From Sphingobium cloacae (GTDB lineage Bacteria > Pseudomonadota > Alphaproteobacteria > Sphingomonadales > Sphingomonadaceae): a DNA stretch of 64,000 nt. Below, one piece after another: positions 35,563 through 46,200 of the stretch. Both the position numbers and the translations under genes were made by a program. Under the pieces are notes generated by a model. It saw only the letters and a program-made list of their open reading frames with translations, searched no databases and had not been told where the DNA came from. Numbering within the stretch: position 1 is the first letter of the stretch; every line of letters starts with the position of its first letter. The stretch lies in NCBI RefSeq assembly GCF_002355855.1, contig NZ_AP017655.1, positions 2,793,001 to 2,857,000 on the forward strand, written 5' to 3'.

Positions 35563-36423
35563 TCAGCCGTGATGGAGATCGGGCTTTTCCTTTGCTGGCG
35601 GGCGGCCGCGCCGTTTCGGCAAGGGCGGCGGGTTGATGGACGGTGCCATGCGCGCATGCTCGGGCAGGAGGTCGGCGTGCTGTCGCATGCGATAGCTGGA
35701 GCCCTCGATCTGGATGACCACAGCGTGGTGAAGAAGGCGGTCGAGCAGCGCGGTGGCCACCACCGGATCGCCAAAGACATCACCCCATTCGGCGAAGCCG
35801 CGGTTGGATGTCAGGATCATGGCACCCTTTTCGTATCGGGCGTTGACGAGCTGGAAGAAGAGATTGCCGCCGCCGGGCGTGACGGGAAGATACCCGATCT
35901 CGTCGACGACGAGCAGGGAGGATCGGCATAGGAAGCGGATCTTCTCGCGCAACGTGCCCTCGCGTTCAGCCTTGGTCAGTGAAGCGATCAGATCGGCGAG
36001 CGGGATGAAGTAGACGCTCTTGCCCGCCTTCACGGCCTCGACGGCAAGGGCCGTGGCGATATGGCTTTTCCCGGTACCGGGCGGGCCCAGCAGATGCACC
36101 ACCTCGGCCCGGTTGATGAAGTCCAGGCCAGCGAGCGCCAGGATGCGGTTCCTGTCGAGCGATGGCTGGAAGGAGAAGTCATATCCGTCCAGCGTCTTGA
36201 TGATCGGCAGCCTTGCCATGCGCAGGGCTGCCTTGATCCTGCGGTTCTCCCGGAGCGACAGTTCTTCGTTCAGCAATATGTCGATGGCCTCGATGCCATC
36301 GATTTTGCCCTGCTCTATGCCGCGCAGGGTGGCGTCGAGCATCTCCAGGGCGCGTGGCATTTTGAGATGGACGAGGCTGCGGCGGATATTATCGACGCGG
36401 GATGCGGCACCCCCATGGTTCAT
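35563..36423 (-). CDS. istB: IS21 helper ATPase IstB
   Basis: 286 residues. DnaA-like AAA+ ATPase with Walker A HLLGPPGTGKSHIATALAVE and Walker B SLLVVDEIGYLPVTPGGGN; GAMILTSNRGFAEWGDVFGD is family-typical. It regulates IstA and target choice. The start overlaps the istA stop by 4 bp. The C-terminus ends in a basic proline-rich tail. Confidence 0.95.
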   Translation of the reverse strand: MNHGGAASRVDNIRRSLVHLKMPRALEMLDATLRGIEQGKIDGIEAIDILLNEELSLRENRRIKAALRMARLPIIKTLDGYDFSFQPSLDRNRILALAGLDFINRAEVVHLLGPPGTGKSHIATALAVEAVKAGKSVYFIPLADLIASLTKAEREGTLREKIRFLCRSSLLVVDEIGYLPVTPGGGNLFFQLVNARYEKGAMILTSNRGFAEWGDVFGDPVVATALLDRLLHHAVVIQIEGSSYRMRQHADLLPEHARMAPSINPPPLPKRRGRPPAKEKPDLHHG

Positions 36424-37682
36424 GGCCGGTCTCCCCGCGCCAGTTGGCTGCCGATCGCCTGATAGATGGCCAGGGAGCGCACGGCGACATGCTCGCCTAC
36501 ACGACCGATGGCGATTACCTCTTTGCCATGGATACGGCGCTTGGCGCCGCTGCTGCCTGTCCGATGCGCAGGATCGATCCTGTACTGCCGACGCCCCTCA
36601 AGAACCGGGTGCTCGGCAATGACCTGGCCCAGGTCTACGATCCGGATCTTGTCGGGTAACTGCTGGATTTCGACGACGCGCCGGGTGCGATCGGGAACGC
36701 TGTAGTAATTGCCGCCGACCGAGACCATCCCATCGTGGCTGACGCGGCGCTCCAGCTTCAGAACAGCGTCAAAGCGGCCCGCCGGGAGCAGCTGCAACTC
36801 AGGCTGCTCGGCGGCGAAGGCTTCAGCAATAATCCGCTGCGTCGTGCCGTGGACACGGACGTTGGCGACGGTATCGAGCCAGTCGATCAGCTGGACATTG
36901 AGATCGTCCAGATTGCGGAAGCTCCGGCCCAGGAAGAAGTCCTTGCGGATATAGCTGAATGGCCGCTCGACCTTTCCCTTGGTCTTGGCCCGATAGGGAC
37001 GGCAGGCGCGCGGCACGAAGCGATAATGCCCGGCCAGAGCCAGCAATGATCGATTGTAGATGATGTGGCCCTGATCATCTTCCCCGGTCACAGCGGTTTT
37101 CATGCGATCGTAGAGGATCTCGATCGGGACGCCGCCGAGCGCTTCAAAGGCCTGCATATGACAGCGCAACAGGCTTTGGAGATCCTGATGCATGACGTAG
37201 CGCGCAAACAGGAAGCGCGAATGTCCCAGCACCAGGCTGAACAGCCAGACGATCCGGCTGACGCCGGGCTCATCGGTAAATTCGACGACGAACCGGGCAA
37301 AGTCGACCTGTGCCTGCACGCCAGGCGGCGTCTCGAACCGAACCTCAAAGGGCTTGGGGCCGTTTTCCGGCCGGATCGCTGCCAGGAACCGCTTTACCGC
37401 GGTATAGGCGCCCATATATCCCAGCTCACGGATTTCCCGCGTCAGGCGCGCCGCAGTCAGATCGGGAAAGGCCGTCACTCGCTCACGCAAAAATTCCAGA
37501 TAGGGTGCCAGTTTGTTCGGTCGACCCAGCATGCGAGGGCCGTAAACCGGGGCCTCGATGCCCCGTTCGATATATTTTCGGATGGTCTTGGGATCGCGAC
37601 CAGTGCGTCGGGCAATGGCGGATATCGATACGCCCTGCCGATGTAGTTCGAGGATCATCATCAATTCTCCAAGTCGGATCAT
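36420..37682 (-). CDS. istA: IS21 transposase IstA
   Basis: 420 residues. The N-terminal HTH is MIRLGELMMILELHRQGVS, then ISAIARRTGRDPKTIRKYIE. The DDE rve core includes GVQAQVDFARFVVEF and later EALGGVPIEILYDRMKTAV, YRAKTKGKVERPFSYIRKDF. The length is a little short of the longest family members but contains all core regions. It is transcribed with istB. Confidence 0.95.
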   Translation of the reverse strand: MIRLGELMMILELHRQGVSISAIARRTGRDPKTIRKYIERGIEAPVYGPRMLGRPNKLAPYLEFLRERVTAFPDLTAARLTREIRELGYMGAYTAVKRFLAAIRPENGPKPFEVRFETPPGVQAQVDFARFVVEFTDEPGVSRIVWLFSLVLGHSRFLFARYVMHQDLQSLLRCHMQAFEALGGVPIEILYDRMKTAVTGEDDQGHIIYNRSLLALAGHYRFVPRACRPYRAKTKGKVERPFSYIRKDFFLGRSFRNLDDLNVQLIDWLDTVANVRVHGTTQRIIAEAFAAEQPELQLLPAGRFDAVLKLERRVSHDGMVSVGGNYYSVPDRTRRVVEIQQLPDKIRIVDLGQVIAEHPVLEGRRQYRIDPAHRTGSSGAKRRIHGKEVIAIGRVGEHVAVRSLAIYQAIGSQLARGDRP

Positions 37683-37727
37683 CGGCCCCGTCTCCGCGTC
37701 TGCAAAGGAGATGAGGACAATGTCGGC

Positions 37728-37769
37728 TCATCTCATTCTGCCGGGGCTAGCCCCGGCAGAATGAGATGA
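37728..37769. repeat. 42-bp perfect palindrome upstream of istA
   Basis: The sequence centred between 37748 and 37749 (…GCCGGGGCTAGCCCCGGC…) is fully self-complementary over 42 bases, starting TCATCTCATTC and ending in its reverse complement. It lies between the right IS end and the istA start. In RNA it would make a very stable hairpin that may block readthrough from the helicase gene into istA. Confidence 0.85.
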
Positions 37770-39510
37770 AGGGGCCACCAACTAGGGAATTTTCAAAGCC
37801 CACTTTTGCGGAGAATTGCACGACCGATGACATATCCTGCATGAAGCGCTCGACGACCTTGCGCCGCTCCTCGCGCGACACGCCGCCATGGATCACCTCC
37901 ACGGCCTCGGGATTGCCAAGCCGCGCCCTCACCTTGTCGAGCAGGTAATGCAGTGTGTCCTTGGGCTCGGTGAAGATGATCAGCTTGCGGCGGTTGCCCG
38001 CCGCGTCAACCATCAGATCGTCGTCGAGGATACGATTGAGCTGGCTCCACTTGGTGTCCACGCCCGAGCGCAGCACGCCGAGCGCCATGGTCTCGAGGCC
38101 CTTCAGTGTCTCGACTTCCAGGGCGAGCTGCTCAACCGTCTCGGCCGTCGTCGCGCCAGTGGAGATTAGATCCTCAAGTTCGTCGATCTCCTCCTGACCA
38201 TATTCCTCGATGTTGCGTAGCATGTCGGCGTTGATCGCGGACTCGGACGCGCCAGATCGCCGGCCCTTGGCGGCAAGGCGGGCTTCACCCAGTTCGTTTT
38301 CCAGCCGTTCCCGACGCCGTTTGAGGGACTGGTAGATGGCGGCCGGTGACGAAGCGAGGCGCCGCTGGAGAATCTGCAAGGCGAAACCGACATTATTGCG
38401 CTTCTTTCCGTCCCCCTCGGCGAAGCGCTGCACCCGGTTCATCTCGGTGCGCACATACTCGGTGACGGCGGTATAGAGCGCGGCCTCGCCGTCCGAGAGC
38501 TGATATTTGACCGTGCGCGCTCGCCGCTCGGGGAACAGCGGTCGGCCATCGAACTTGAGGAGCTCTTCCTTGGTCAGTCTCCGCATCATGTCTTCGGTGT
38601 CAGCATAATGGACCCCGTCGCGGAACCGGCCTTCAAACCGGTCGCCGTCGAGCAAAGCCATGAAGAGCTGGAAATCCTCTTCCTTGCCGTTGTGCGGGGT
38701 CGCCGACATGAGCAGCAGGTGCCGGCAGACCTGGCCGAGCTTCTGGCCAACCTGATAGCGCCGCGTATATTTGACCTCGCCGCCGAAATAGGTGGCCGAC
38801 ATGCGGTGGGCCTCGTCGCAAATGATCAGGTCCCATTCGCGCGCGCTCATGAGCTTGTCCTGAAGCTCCTCATTGCGCGCCAGCACGTCGAGGCGGACAA
38901 TCAGCCGATCGCGGTCGCTGAACGGATTACCCGAGCGCGAATTTTCGATCATGTCGCGGGAGAGGATATCGAACTCAAGATTGAACTTCTGGCCGAGCTC
39001 GTCCTGCCATTGCTCGACCAGACTGCCCGGCGCGACGACGAGGCAGCGTTCGAGATCGCTCCGTGCGATCAACTCCTTCATCAGCAATCCGGCCATGATG
39101 GTCTTGCCGGCACCCGGATCGTCGGCAAGCAGGAAGCGGAGCGGCTGACGCGGCAGCATTTCACCATAGACCGCCGAAATCTGGTGCGGCAGCGGATCGA
39201 CCAGGCTGGTATGGATCGCCAGATACGGGTCAAAAAAATGGGCCAGCTTGATGCGGTTGGCTTCGGTCACCAGACGCAGCAGAGCGCCATCGGCATCAAA
39301 CGACCAAGGCCGCCCATTCTGCTCGACTTCAAGGCGATGCTCGTCGTCCCGGTAAAGCACAGACTCGGCCACTGTGCCATTGTGATCGCGGAAAACGACA
39401 CTGATCGCCTGATCGCCGATCCAGTCGACAGAAACGACATGTACAGCTTGCGCCGAGGCTACGCCTCGCACAGACGCGCCGTTCTTTATCTCCTCAAGCC
39501 TTGCCGCCAT
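37747..39510 (-). pseudogene. SF2 helicase-DUF3883, 5' part (split by IS21)
   Basis: The start ATG 39510 lies 22 bp after the WYL gene stop. Walker A is LLADDPGAGKTIMAGLLMKE at ~129, motif II is LIICDEAHRMSATYFGG at ~228, then LLMSATPHNGKEEDFQLFMA. The host frame ends at KVVERFMQD; the last 28 codons (SSVVQFSAKV...) come from the insertion sequence. With the 3' part (33655-35480) and one TATCC copy the gene is 3,504 bp, exactly 1,168 codons. The truncated 587-residue product keeps ATP-binding motifs but lacks motifs V-VI and the nuclease-like tail. Confidence 0.88.
37833..37837. repeat. IS21 target duplication, right copy (TATCC)
   Basis: TATCC directly follows the TGACA right end of the element and matches 35481-35485. 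Confidence 0.85.
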
Positions 39511-39532
39511 CAGTCAGCGCCCCCCGAATCAT

Positions 39533-40417
39533 TCATAGCTGAAGCTCTGCCTTTTCAAGCGCAGCTTCAGTTTCCTTGCGGTTTATTGTTACGATATGCT
39601 GCGTGTACGCGCTTTGCTTTGCGGCATCGGCAAGCAAACCGAGGCGCTTCAAGACATAGAAGAGCATCGCATATCGAACCGTGAGCACGCCGTTACCGTG
39701 ATCCAGCCCGTAATCCTTGGCGACAACCTGCTTCTGGCTGGCCGTAAGCGCGGGGTGCGGACCGATCTGTACGTCGAAATAATTGTTCCAGAGCCAGTCC
39801 CGTTCACCCGCTTCTCCCGGTTCGCCCTTTTCGCCAACTTCCAGAATGCGTGGCAGCAGGAAATCTTTGAACTTGTGCTCAAGGTGGCAATAGGCCCGCG
39901 CGTGCCAACGAAAGCCGTCATAGCCAAAGGCGTGAGGCGTGATGCGGCGCCAGATAGGCTCTGGGCGCACCTTGTTCATCGATTGATAGAAAACGTCGAT
40001 TGAGACGCCTGCGCGGGTGGCATCGAGAATTTTGCGTAGGACTTCGATATCGATGTCGCGCCGGGGAGTCATTGCGACATCGGCGCTGGGCAGCTCAGCG
40101 ATCCACGAATCGCTTGCAGGAATGGCCCCTTCGGCGACCGAGCGAAGCTGGGAGAGATAGATGTAGGGGTCCGGCTCAAGGAAGCGCAGAACGAACTTTG
40201 CGGCCGCGACATAGCGCTTGGCGCGAGTATCATACTCCATATTTCCTGGCGCGCGCTCTTGATAGAGCGTCAGATCTTTTGATGCTTGGGGCACCGACAC
40301 GCCAAACGTCTCGACGAGATCGGCACGGTTGATTGACCCCTCCCAGAACAGCCGAAATTCAATGAATTCAAGCCGGCGCTCCACCCCCCATTTCAGCGTC
40401 GTTGCGGCTTCTGCCAT
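39533..40417 (-). CDS. WYL-domain transcriptional regulator (BrxR/CapW-like)
   Basis: 294 residues from ATG 40417 (MAEAATTLKWGVERRLEFIE); an upstream ATG would add 24 unlikely residues. N-terminal winged helix: LFWEGSINRADLVETFGVSV, then PQASKDLTLYQERAPGNMEY. WYL domain: GVSIDVFYQSMNKVRPEPIW, then ITPHAFGYDGFRWHARAYC. A C-terminal extension completes the BrxR-type layout. Such proteins repress phage-defence operons and respond to a ligand. It is the first gene of the minus-strand operon and faces the AddB-like gene across 223 bp. Confidence 0.88.
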   Translation of the reverse strand: MAEAATTLKWGVERRLEFIEFRLFWEGSINRADLVETFGVSVPQASKDLTLYQERAPGNMEYDTRAKRYVAAAKFVLRFLEPDPYIYLSQLRSVAEGAIPASDSWIAELPSADVAMTPRRDIDIEVLRKILDATRAGVSIDVFYQSMNKVRPEPIWRRITPHAFGYDGFRWHARAYCHLEHKFKDFLLPRILEVGEKGEPGEAGERDWLWNNYFDVQIGPHPALTASQKQVVAKDYGLDHGNGVLTVRYAMLFYVLKRLGLLADAAKQSAYTQHIVTINRKETEAALEKAELQL

Positions 40418-40640
40418 CTTGGCCTCGCATAAGTAAGAATAAAAACTATATGGACATGCCGTATCGATCCGTGTAATTATTATTCCCATATTGAGCTACA
40501 GTCAATGGGCTATCGGGTGCAGAGATGGAGCAAGACATGCATCAACAGGGCTTGAAATGTCAGACCATCTGCGCGCGGGCGGCATCCGCCGCCACTGGTG
40601 TGACGCCCGGCAGTAAACGATTCCTGAAAGGAGAGCGGCA
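40418..40640. promoter_or_regulatory. Divergent promoter region between the two defence operons
   Basis: 223 bp with no gene. The part next to the WYL start is much more AT-rich than its surroundings (AAGTAAGAATAAAAACTATA, then GTGTAATTATTATTCCCATA), suggesting promoters and operators for both directions. I found no perfect operator palindrome by eye. GGAGAG sits 6 bases before the AddB-like ATG. Confidence 0.6.
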
Positions 40641-43295
40641 ATGACCATTGCGCATCGATCCACCCTGATCGTTCACGGCCGCCTTGCGATGCGGGAGAGC
40701 CGGTTGGCCGCCGGTCGTGACGCTCGCCACGGTCTCCAGATCATGTCCTTCGAGCAGGCCGCTGTCCGCCTCGCTGGTGGCTTCGTCCGTCCGATCGATG
40801 ATGAAAGCCTGCGCTCGGCCATTCAGGCAGCCATTCCGGCGACACCGATGGGTGAGTTGGAGAGCATCAAGACGCTTCCTGGCATGATCGACGCTGCTGC
40901 GGACACGCTGCACAAAGCCTGGCGCGCGGGGATCGATCTTGCTGGGCGCTCGGCCGATCATCCGCGCCTCGCTGCCATCGCTCGCCTAGAAGCGGCGGTC
41001 CTGGATCAACTGCCCACCGCCATGATGCGGCCAGTTGACATTGTCGCCGCCGCGATGGCCCGCATCGGCCATGCACCGGCAGTCCTCGGCCCGGTGGAAA
41101 TCACTGGCCTTACCGAACTATCGCCTTGCTGGCGGCCCTTGCTCCAAGCCCTCACCGACCACATCCCAGTGCAGTGGACGGCTGGCCCGAGGGGCATTCC
41201 TGCATGGCTGGAGGGCATGGGCGTCACTATCGCGCGGGCGCCGGCAGGAGCCCCGGAGATCAGTGCCGTCAGCGCCGCGACCTCCTATCACGAAGCTGTT
41301 GAGGCGATGCGCTGGGCGCGAGGCCTGCTGGCATCGGGCGTCTCGCCCTCGGAGATCGCCATCGCGACGGCCTCGCCTGCGGACTATGACGATCATTTCC
41401 TGGCATTGCGCGCTGACGCCAATATCGACCTCCATTTCGTCCACGGTGTCCGAACCGTCGCCACCCGGGAAGGCCAGGCAGCCGCAGCGCTCGCCGACAT
41501 TGTCGTTCGTGGGCTGTCACAATCACGGCTGCGGCGCCTTGCTGCTCTATGCCGGGAAAGCGCACCTTTCGAAGCGCTACCTGATGGCTGGCTGCGTGTT
41601 TTGCCCGCAGATGCGCCGCTTTCTACGGAAGGCGCCTGGAGCCGCGTGCTCACTCGGTTGACGCCTGAGCACTGGCCTGACGGCAAGGATCACGCCCCGG
41701 CGCTCCGCGCCGCTGTCGATGTTCTGGCGAAAGGGCCGGACGCCGCCAGCGAAATCGGTGAGGCCTTTCTCTCTGGCCGGGGGCTCGCAATCTGGCGTAA
41801 GGCACTGGTGGCTGGCCCCGCCGCCTCGATCGACGCAACTCTAGAGACCCTGAAACAGGACGATGGACTGGAGGCCTGCGTCTCTATCGTCTGGATGCCT
41901 GCCAGCGCGCTAGCGTCGTCGCCGCGCCGCTTCGTGCGTCTTCTCGGGCTGAATTCTTCGCGCTGGCCGCGTGGGATCGCCGAGGATCGGCTCATTCCCG
42001 ACCATATCATCTCAACTCCGGTTCTCGATCCCTTGCCGGTCAATCTCGCCGACCGCCGTGACTTCGAGACAATCCTCGCCACGACAGCCGATACCGTCGT
42101 TCTCTCGCGCGCCAGACGCGACAGTGATGGCCGTCTCCTGGGACGCAGCCCATTGCTCGCTGGACGCGGCGACGAAATCTACCTCCGCCGCAATGCGATT
42201 CCAACGCATGCCTTCAGCGAGACCGATCGCCTCATGGGCCGGCCAAAGGAGTTCGCTGCCGACCCGCAAGCGATCGGCGCACAGGGCTGCTGGCACGACT
42301 GGAGGCAGGCGGATATCACTCCTCATGACGGTCTGGTGCGTGCGGACCATCCACTTGTTCTCGCCATCCTCAACCGCACCCAGTCAGCCAGCTCACTGCG
42401 GCGCCTGCTGCGCAATCCACTCAGCTTCGTCTGGGTCTATGCGTTCGGCTGGCGTGAACCACAGAGCAGCGCCGAACCACTCGTCCTCGACGCGCTCGGA
42501 ATTGGCGATCTCGTCCACATGGTTCTCGACCGCGCCTTGCGTGACCTCGAAGCCGCAGGTGGGCTTGCAGCCGCTGACGCGCAATCCATCGAAGTCGCGG
42601 TGACACAGGCCGTTCAGGCTGTCGCTGCGGATTGGGAAAGCGAACGGCCGGTTCCGCCGACGGTCATTTGGGGGCGAACCCTCGACGATGCCCGCGTCCT
42701 GGCAGGCCGGGCTCTGTCCTACGGCGATGCCCTATTGCCGGGCACGCGCTCCTACGGAGAGGTGCCTTTTGGCGGATCGGAAGCCAAAACCGCAACCGAG
42801 GCTCCGTGGGATACGAGCACGCCAGTCACGATCCCCGACACTGGCTTCAACATCGCCGGCTATATCGACCGGATCGACATATCCGGCGACGGCAAGCGTG
42901 CGATGGTGCGCGACTATAAAACAGGTCGTCCACCGCGCGGGGACATCCAGCTGAATGGCGGACGCGAGCTTCAGCGTTGCCTCTATGCCTTCGCAGTGAA
43001 AGCGCTTCTCGGCGATGACGTCGCCATCAGCGCCTCGCTGCTGTATCCGCGCGAGCCGATTGATCTCCATCTCGATGATCCAGAGGCGGTGCTCGCGCAG
43101 ATCACGGGCTATCTCCGCGCGGCACGGGCAAGTTTTGCTGGCGGCGCGGCTCTGCCTGGTCCGGATACCGGCGGCGATTATGACGATCTCGCCTTTGCCC
43201 TGCCGGCGAATGCCAGCGCTACCTATTGCAAACGCAAAATGCCCGCTGTGACGGAACGGCTGGGCGAAGTCGCTCAGGTCTGGGAGGCGGAATGA
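40641..43295 (+). CDS. AddB-like PD-(D/E)XK nuclease
   Basis: 884 residues. No Walker A motif is visible; the body has an inactive SF1-helicase-like layout as in AddB (AAALADIVVRGLSQSRLRRL, VRLLGLNSSRWPRGIAEDRL). The RecB/AddB-type nuclease motif lies near residue 755: GYIDRIDISGDGKRAMVRDY-KTG followed by ELQRCLYAFAVKALLG, giving D...D-x-K and the Q-x3-Y element. The four-cysteine Fe-S set of classical AddB was not seen. The stop overlaps the AddA-like start. It may act with that protein in end-processing of foreign or broken DNA. Confidence 0.82.
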   Translation: MTIAHRSTLIVHGRLAMRESRLAAGRDARHGLQIMSFEQAAVRLAGGFVRPIDDESLRSAIQAAIPATPMGELESIKTLPGMIDAAADTLHKAWRAGIDLAGRSADHPRLAAIARLEAAVLDQLPTAMMRPVDIVAAAMARIGHAPAVLGPVEITGLTELSPCWRPLLQALTDHIPVQWTAGPRGIPAWLEGMGVTIARAPAGAPEISAVSAATSYHEAVEAMRWARGLLASGVSPSEIAIATASPADYDDHFLALRADANIDLHFVHGVRTVATREGQAAAALADIVVRGLSQSRLRRLAALCRESAPFEALPDGWLRVLPADAPLSTEGAWSRVLTRLTPEHWPDGKDHAPALRAAVDVLAKGPDAASEIGEAFLSGRGLAIWRKALVAGPAASIDATLETLKQDDGLEACVSIVWMPASALASSPRRFVRLLGLNSSRWPRGIAEDRLIPDHIISTPVLDPLPVNLADRRDFETILATTADTVVLSRARRDSDGRLLGRSPLLAGRGDEIYLRRNAIPTHAFSETDRLMGRPKEFAADPQAIGAQGCWHDWRQADITPHDGLVRADHPLVLAILNRTQSASSLRRLLRNPLSFVWVYAFGWREPQSSAEPLVLDALGIGDLVHMVLDRALRDLEAAGGLAAADAQSIEVAVTQAVQAVAADWESERPVPPTVIWGRTLDDARVLAGRALSYGDALLPGTRSYGEVPFGGSEAKTATEAPWDTSTPVTIPDTGFNIAGYIDRIDISGDGKRAMVRDYKTGRPPRGDIQLNGGRELQRCLYAFAVKALLGDDVAISASLLYPREPIDLHLDDPEAVLAQITGYLRAARASFAGGAALPGPDTGGDYDDLAFALPANASATYCKRKMPAVTERLGEVAQVWEAE

Positions 43296-46200
43296 TGAGC
43301 AACATGTCCAAAGTGCTGAAAGATGACGGTGCACGCCGCGATGCGATCAGCCTTCACGATCGTTCGATCCTGGTCGAGGCTGGTGCGGGTTCAGGCAAGA
43401 CCGCGGTGATGGCAGGGCGCATCGCCGCCATGTTGGCCGAAGGCGTCGCGCCGCGCTCCATCGCCGCCGTCACCTTCACCGAACTCGCGGCGAGTGAGCT
43501 ACTTTCGCGCGTCCGCGAATTTGTCGCCGATCTGTCGGCCGGCACGATCGCAACCGAACTGCGCGTGGCTCTGCCCGATGGGCTGTCCCAGGCCCATCGC
43601 GACAATCTCACCGCCGCTAGCGCCGCGATCGACGAAATCACCTGCTCGACGATCCACGGTTTCTGCCAGCGGCTGATCAAGCCCTATCCGGCGGAAGCCG
43701 ACATCGATCCCGGCGCCGGCGTGATGGATCGCAACCAGGCCGATCTCACCTTCCTGGAGATCGTCGATGGCTGGCTGCGCGAACGCCTGTCAGGCGGCCA
43801 GGGCGGCGTCCTGGCTGAAATGGTGCTACACAGCCCCGGCGAAACCGTGGCGCTCATCCACAAGATCGCCGAAAATCTGCGCCGCCGCCCCACGCTTACC
43901 GCGCCGCTCGTTTCCCCGCTCGAGGGACACCTGACAGCGTTCCGGCAGGCCGTGGCGGATTTTGCAGGTTTCCTGGATGGCATCGCGGCGGTCGAACCGG
44001 AAACGGTGACAATCGCCGAGCAGCTCGCCGAGATGGCGACCGCTGTGGCGGATGGTCCCGATCCCGCCACGTCTGCGGGTCTCATCTGGCTTCTGACCTC
44101 GCGGCCCCATCCGGATCTTTGTAAAAAAGACGGCACTTTCTACTCCTACCGCAAGAAGGGCAAATGGGCGGCCGCCGCAAAGCAGGCCGGCCTTGCCAAG
44201 GCTGACGGGGACCGGCTGAATGACGCAGCCGACGCCCACTATGCGGCCTGCTGTGAAAGCTGGATATCGCTTGTGCAGTCCGCCGCCGGCCACGCCCTGG
44301 CGGCGTTGATGGACGAAGCACGGCCGATCCTGCAACGCTATCGCGAGCACAAGCGTGCCAGCGCGCAGCTTGATTTCGATGATCTGATTTTCGCCGCACG
44401 CGATCTGCTGCGCGATCATGATGCTGTGCGCCGTTCGCTGGGGCAGCGTTTCGCTCATGTCCTCGTCGACGAATTTCAGGACACCGACCCGCTACAAACC
44501 GAAATCTTCTGGCGGCTCTGCGGCGAGCCGGTCGATGGCGAGGACGATTGGACCCAGTTCCGAATCCGACCGGGTGCGCTGTTTCTGGTCGGTGATCCCA
44601 AGCAGGCCATCTACCGCTTCCGGGGCGCCGATGTCGGCGCCTATGTGCAAGCGCGCGACGCCTTTCGCGACCAGAATCCAGACAGCCTCTTGTCTATCTC
44701 CACCAACTTCCGCTCCTGCGGCTCGATCCTCACCTTCGTCAACGAGCGCTTCGAAGCCGTTCTCTCGGCTGATGGGCAGCCTGGCTTCACCGCTCTCGAC
44801 TCCTTCCACGAGGACCGGGGCGGCCTGTGCGTGGCAGCCCTCGACATCGCCGTGGCTGACGAAAACGGCAAAGCCAGTGCAGAAAAGCAGCGCGACGCCG
44901 AAGCCGACGCGATCGCGCAGCTATGCGCCCAGCTCATCGAAAGCCACCCTATTATCGACCGTCGCAGCGGTGCGGAACGGCCCTGCCTGCCAGGCGACAT
45001 CGCCTTGCTGGCACCGACCGGCGCAGAGCTATGGCGCTACGAGGAAGCTTTGGAGCGTCGCGGCATCCCCGTGGCAACCCAAGCTGGCAAGGGGCTATTC
45101 CGTCGCCAGGAAATCCAGGACCTGATCGCACTGAGCCGCGTCCTCGCCGATCGGCGCGACACGCTCGCGCTCGGCGCGCTGCTGCGCGGCCCCCTGGTCG
45201 GCCTCACAGAGGAAGAGCTTCTGGACATCATCTGGGGACTTCCGCGCACGGAGGAACAGCCAGATCGGATTCCGCGCCTGGATCTCAACGTCGACCCCTC
45301 CGCCATCGCGCACCCGCTGGCGCGGGAAATCATCGAGCGGCTGCAATCGCTCTCCCGGCGTGTCAACAGCACGACCCCGCACGAGCTGCTATCTCAGGCC
45401 GTGGATGTCATGCGCGTCCGACCGCTTCTCCTCGAGCGTCATCGCGGCCAAGCCGAGCGCGCACTCGCCAATGTCGATCTCTATCTCAGCCTGTCGACAG
45501 GCTATGCCGTGCGCGGTCTGCGCGCCTTCGCGGAAGCCATGACAGCAGCATGGTCCGACGAGGCGCGCGCCGTTGAGGGACGGCCTGACGCGCAAGAGGA
45601 AGCGGTTGCGCTGTTTACCATGCATGCGGCCAAGGGGCTGGAATGGCCGATCGTCATTCCAATCAATACCATGACCGGCGTCATGGCACCCGAAAGCGCT
45701 GTCATCGACCGTCAGGCCGAGACCTTTTATTGTCCCGTTCTCGGCGTTGCGCCTGAGGGCTACGAAACGGTACGCCAAGCCGAAAAGGAAGAACTGGACC
45801 GCGAACGCATCCGCCTGTGGTATGTCGCCGCAACGCGCGCTCGCGAGCTTCTCGTTCTCCCGCGGCTCGACATCACGCCGTCGAAATCAGCGTGGATCGG
45901 TCTTGTCGATCTGTCGCTCGCCGATCTTCCAGCCCTCGACGCTTCGCACTTGCCGGCGGGTTTTACGACGACTGCTGCTGGCGTGGCCAACCCCCAGACG
46001 CGCGCAAGTTTCGCCGCGGAAGCCGAAACCATTGCCGCCGGTCAAACCCGGCTGACTTGGCTTGCTCCCAGCCGCGACGAAAGCGCCGCCGGACGCGTTC
46101 TGCGAGAAGAAGAACCCTCGCTCTGGACAGGATCGGCTGATGACCTGCCCCAGGAGCTGGAGACCACCGCTCAGGTGCAAGGCGGCCGCGAACGCGGCTT

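Larger units (their letters stand above)
35486..37832 (-). mobile_element. Complete IS21-family insertion sequence, 2,347 bp
   Basis: The ends are imperfect inverted repeats beginning TGTCA: left TGTCAACGGGCACCG ..., right (reverse strand) TGTCATCGGTCGTGC .... Both continue with CCGCAAAAGTGGGC and then AAAATTCCCTAGTT, the second as an internal repeat block. Flanks carry a 5-bp TATCC duplication. The element encodes istA and istB in overlapping order on the minus strand. Size, TGT..CA ends and gene pair fit IS21. All parts look intact, so the insertion may be recent and the element could still move. Confidence 0.95.
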
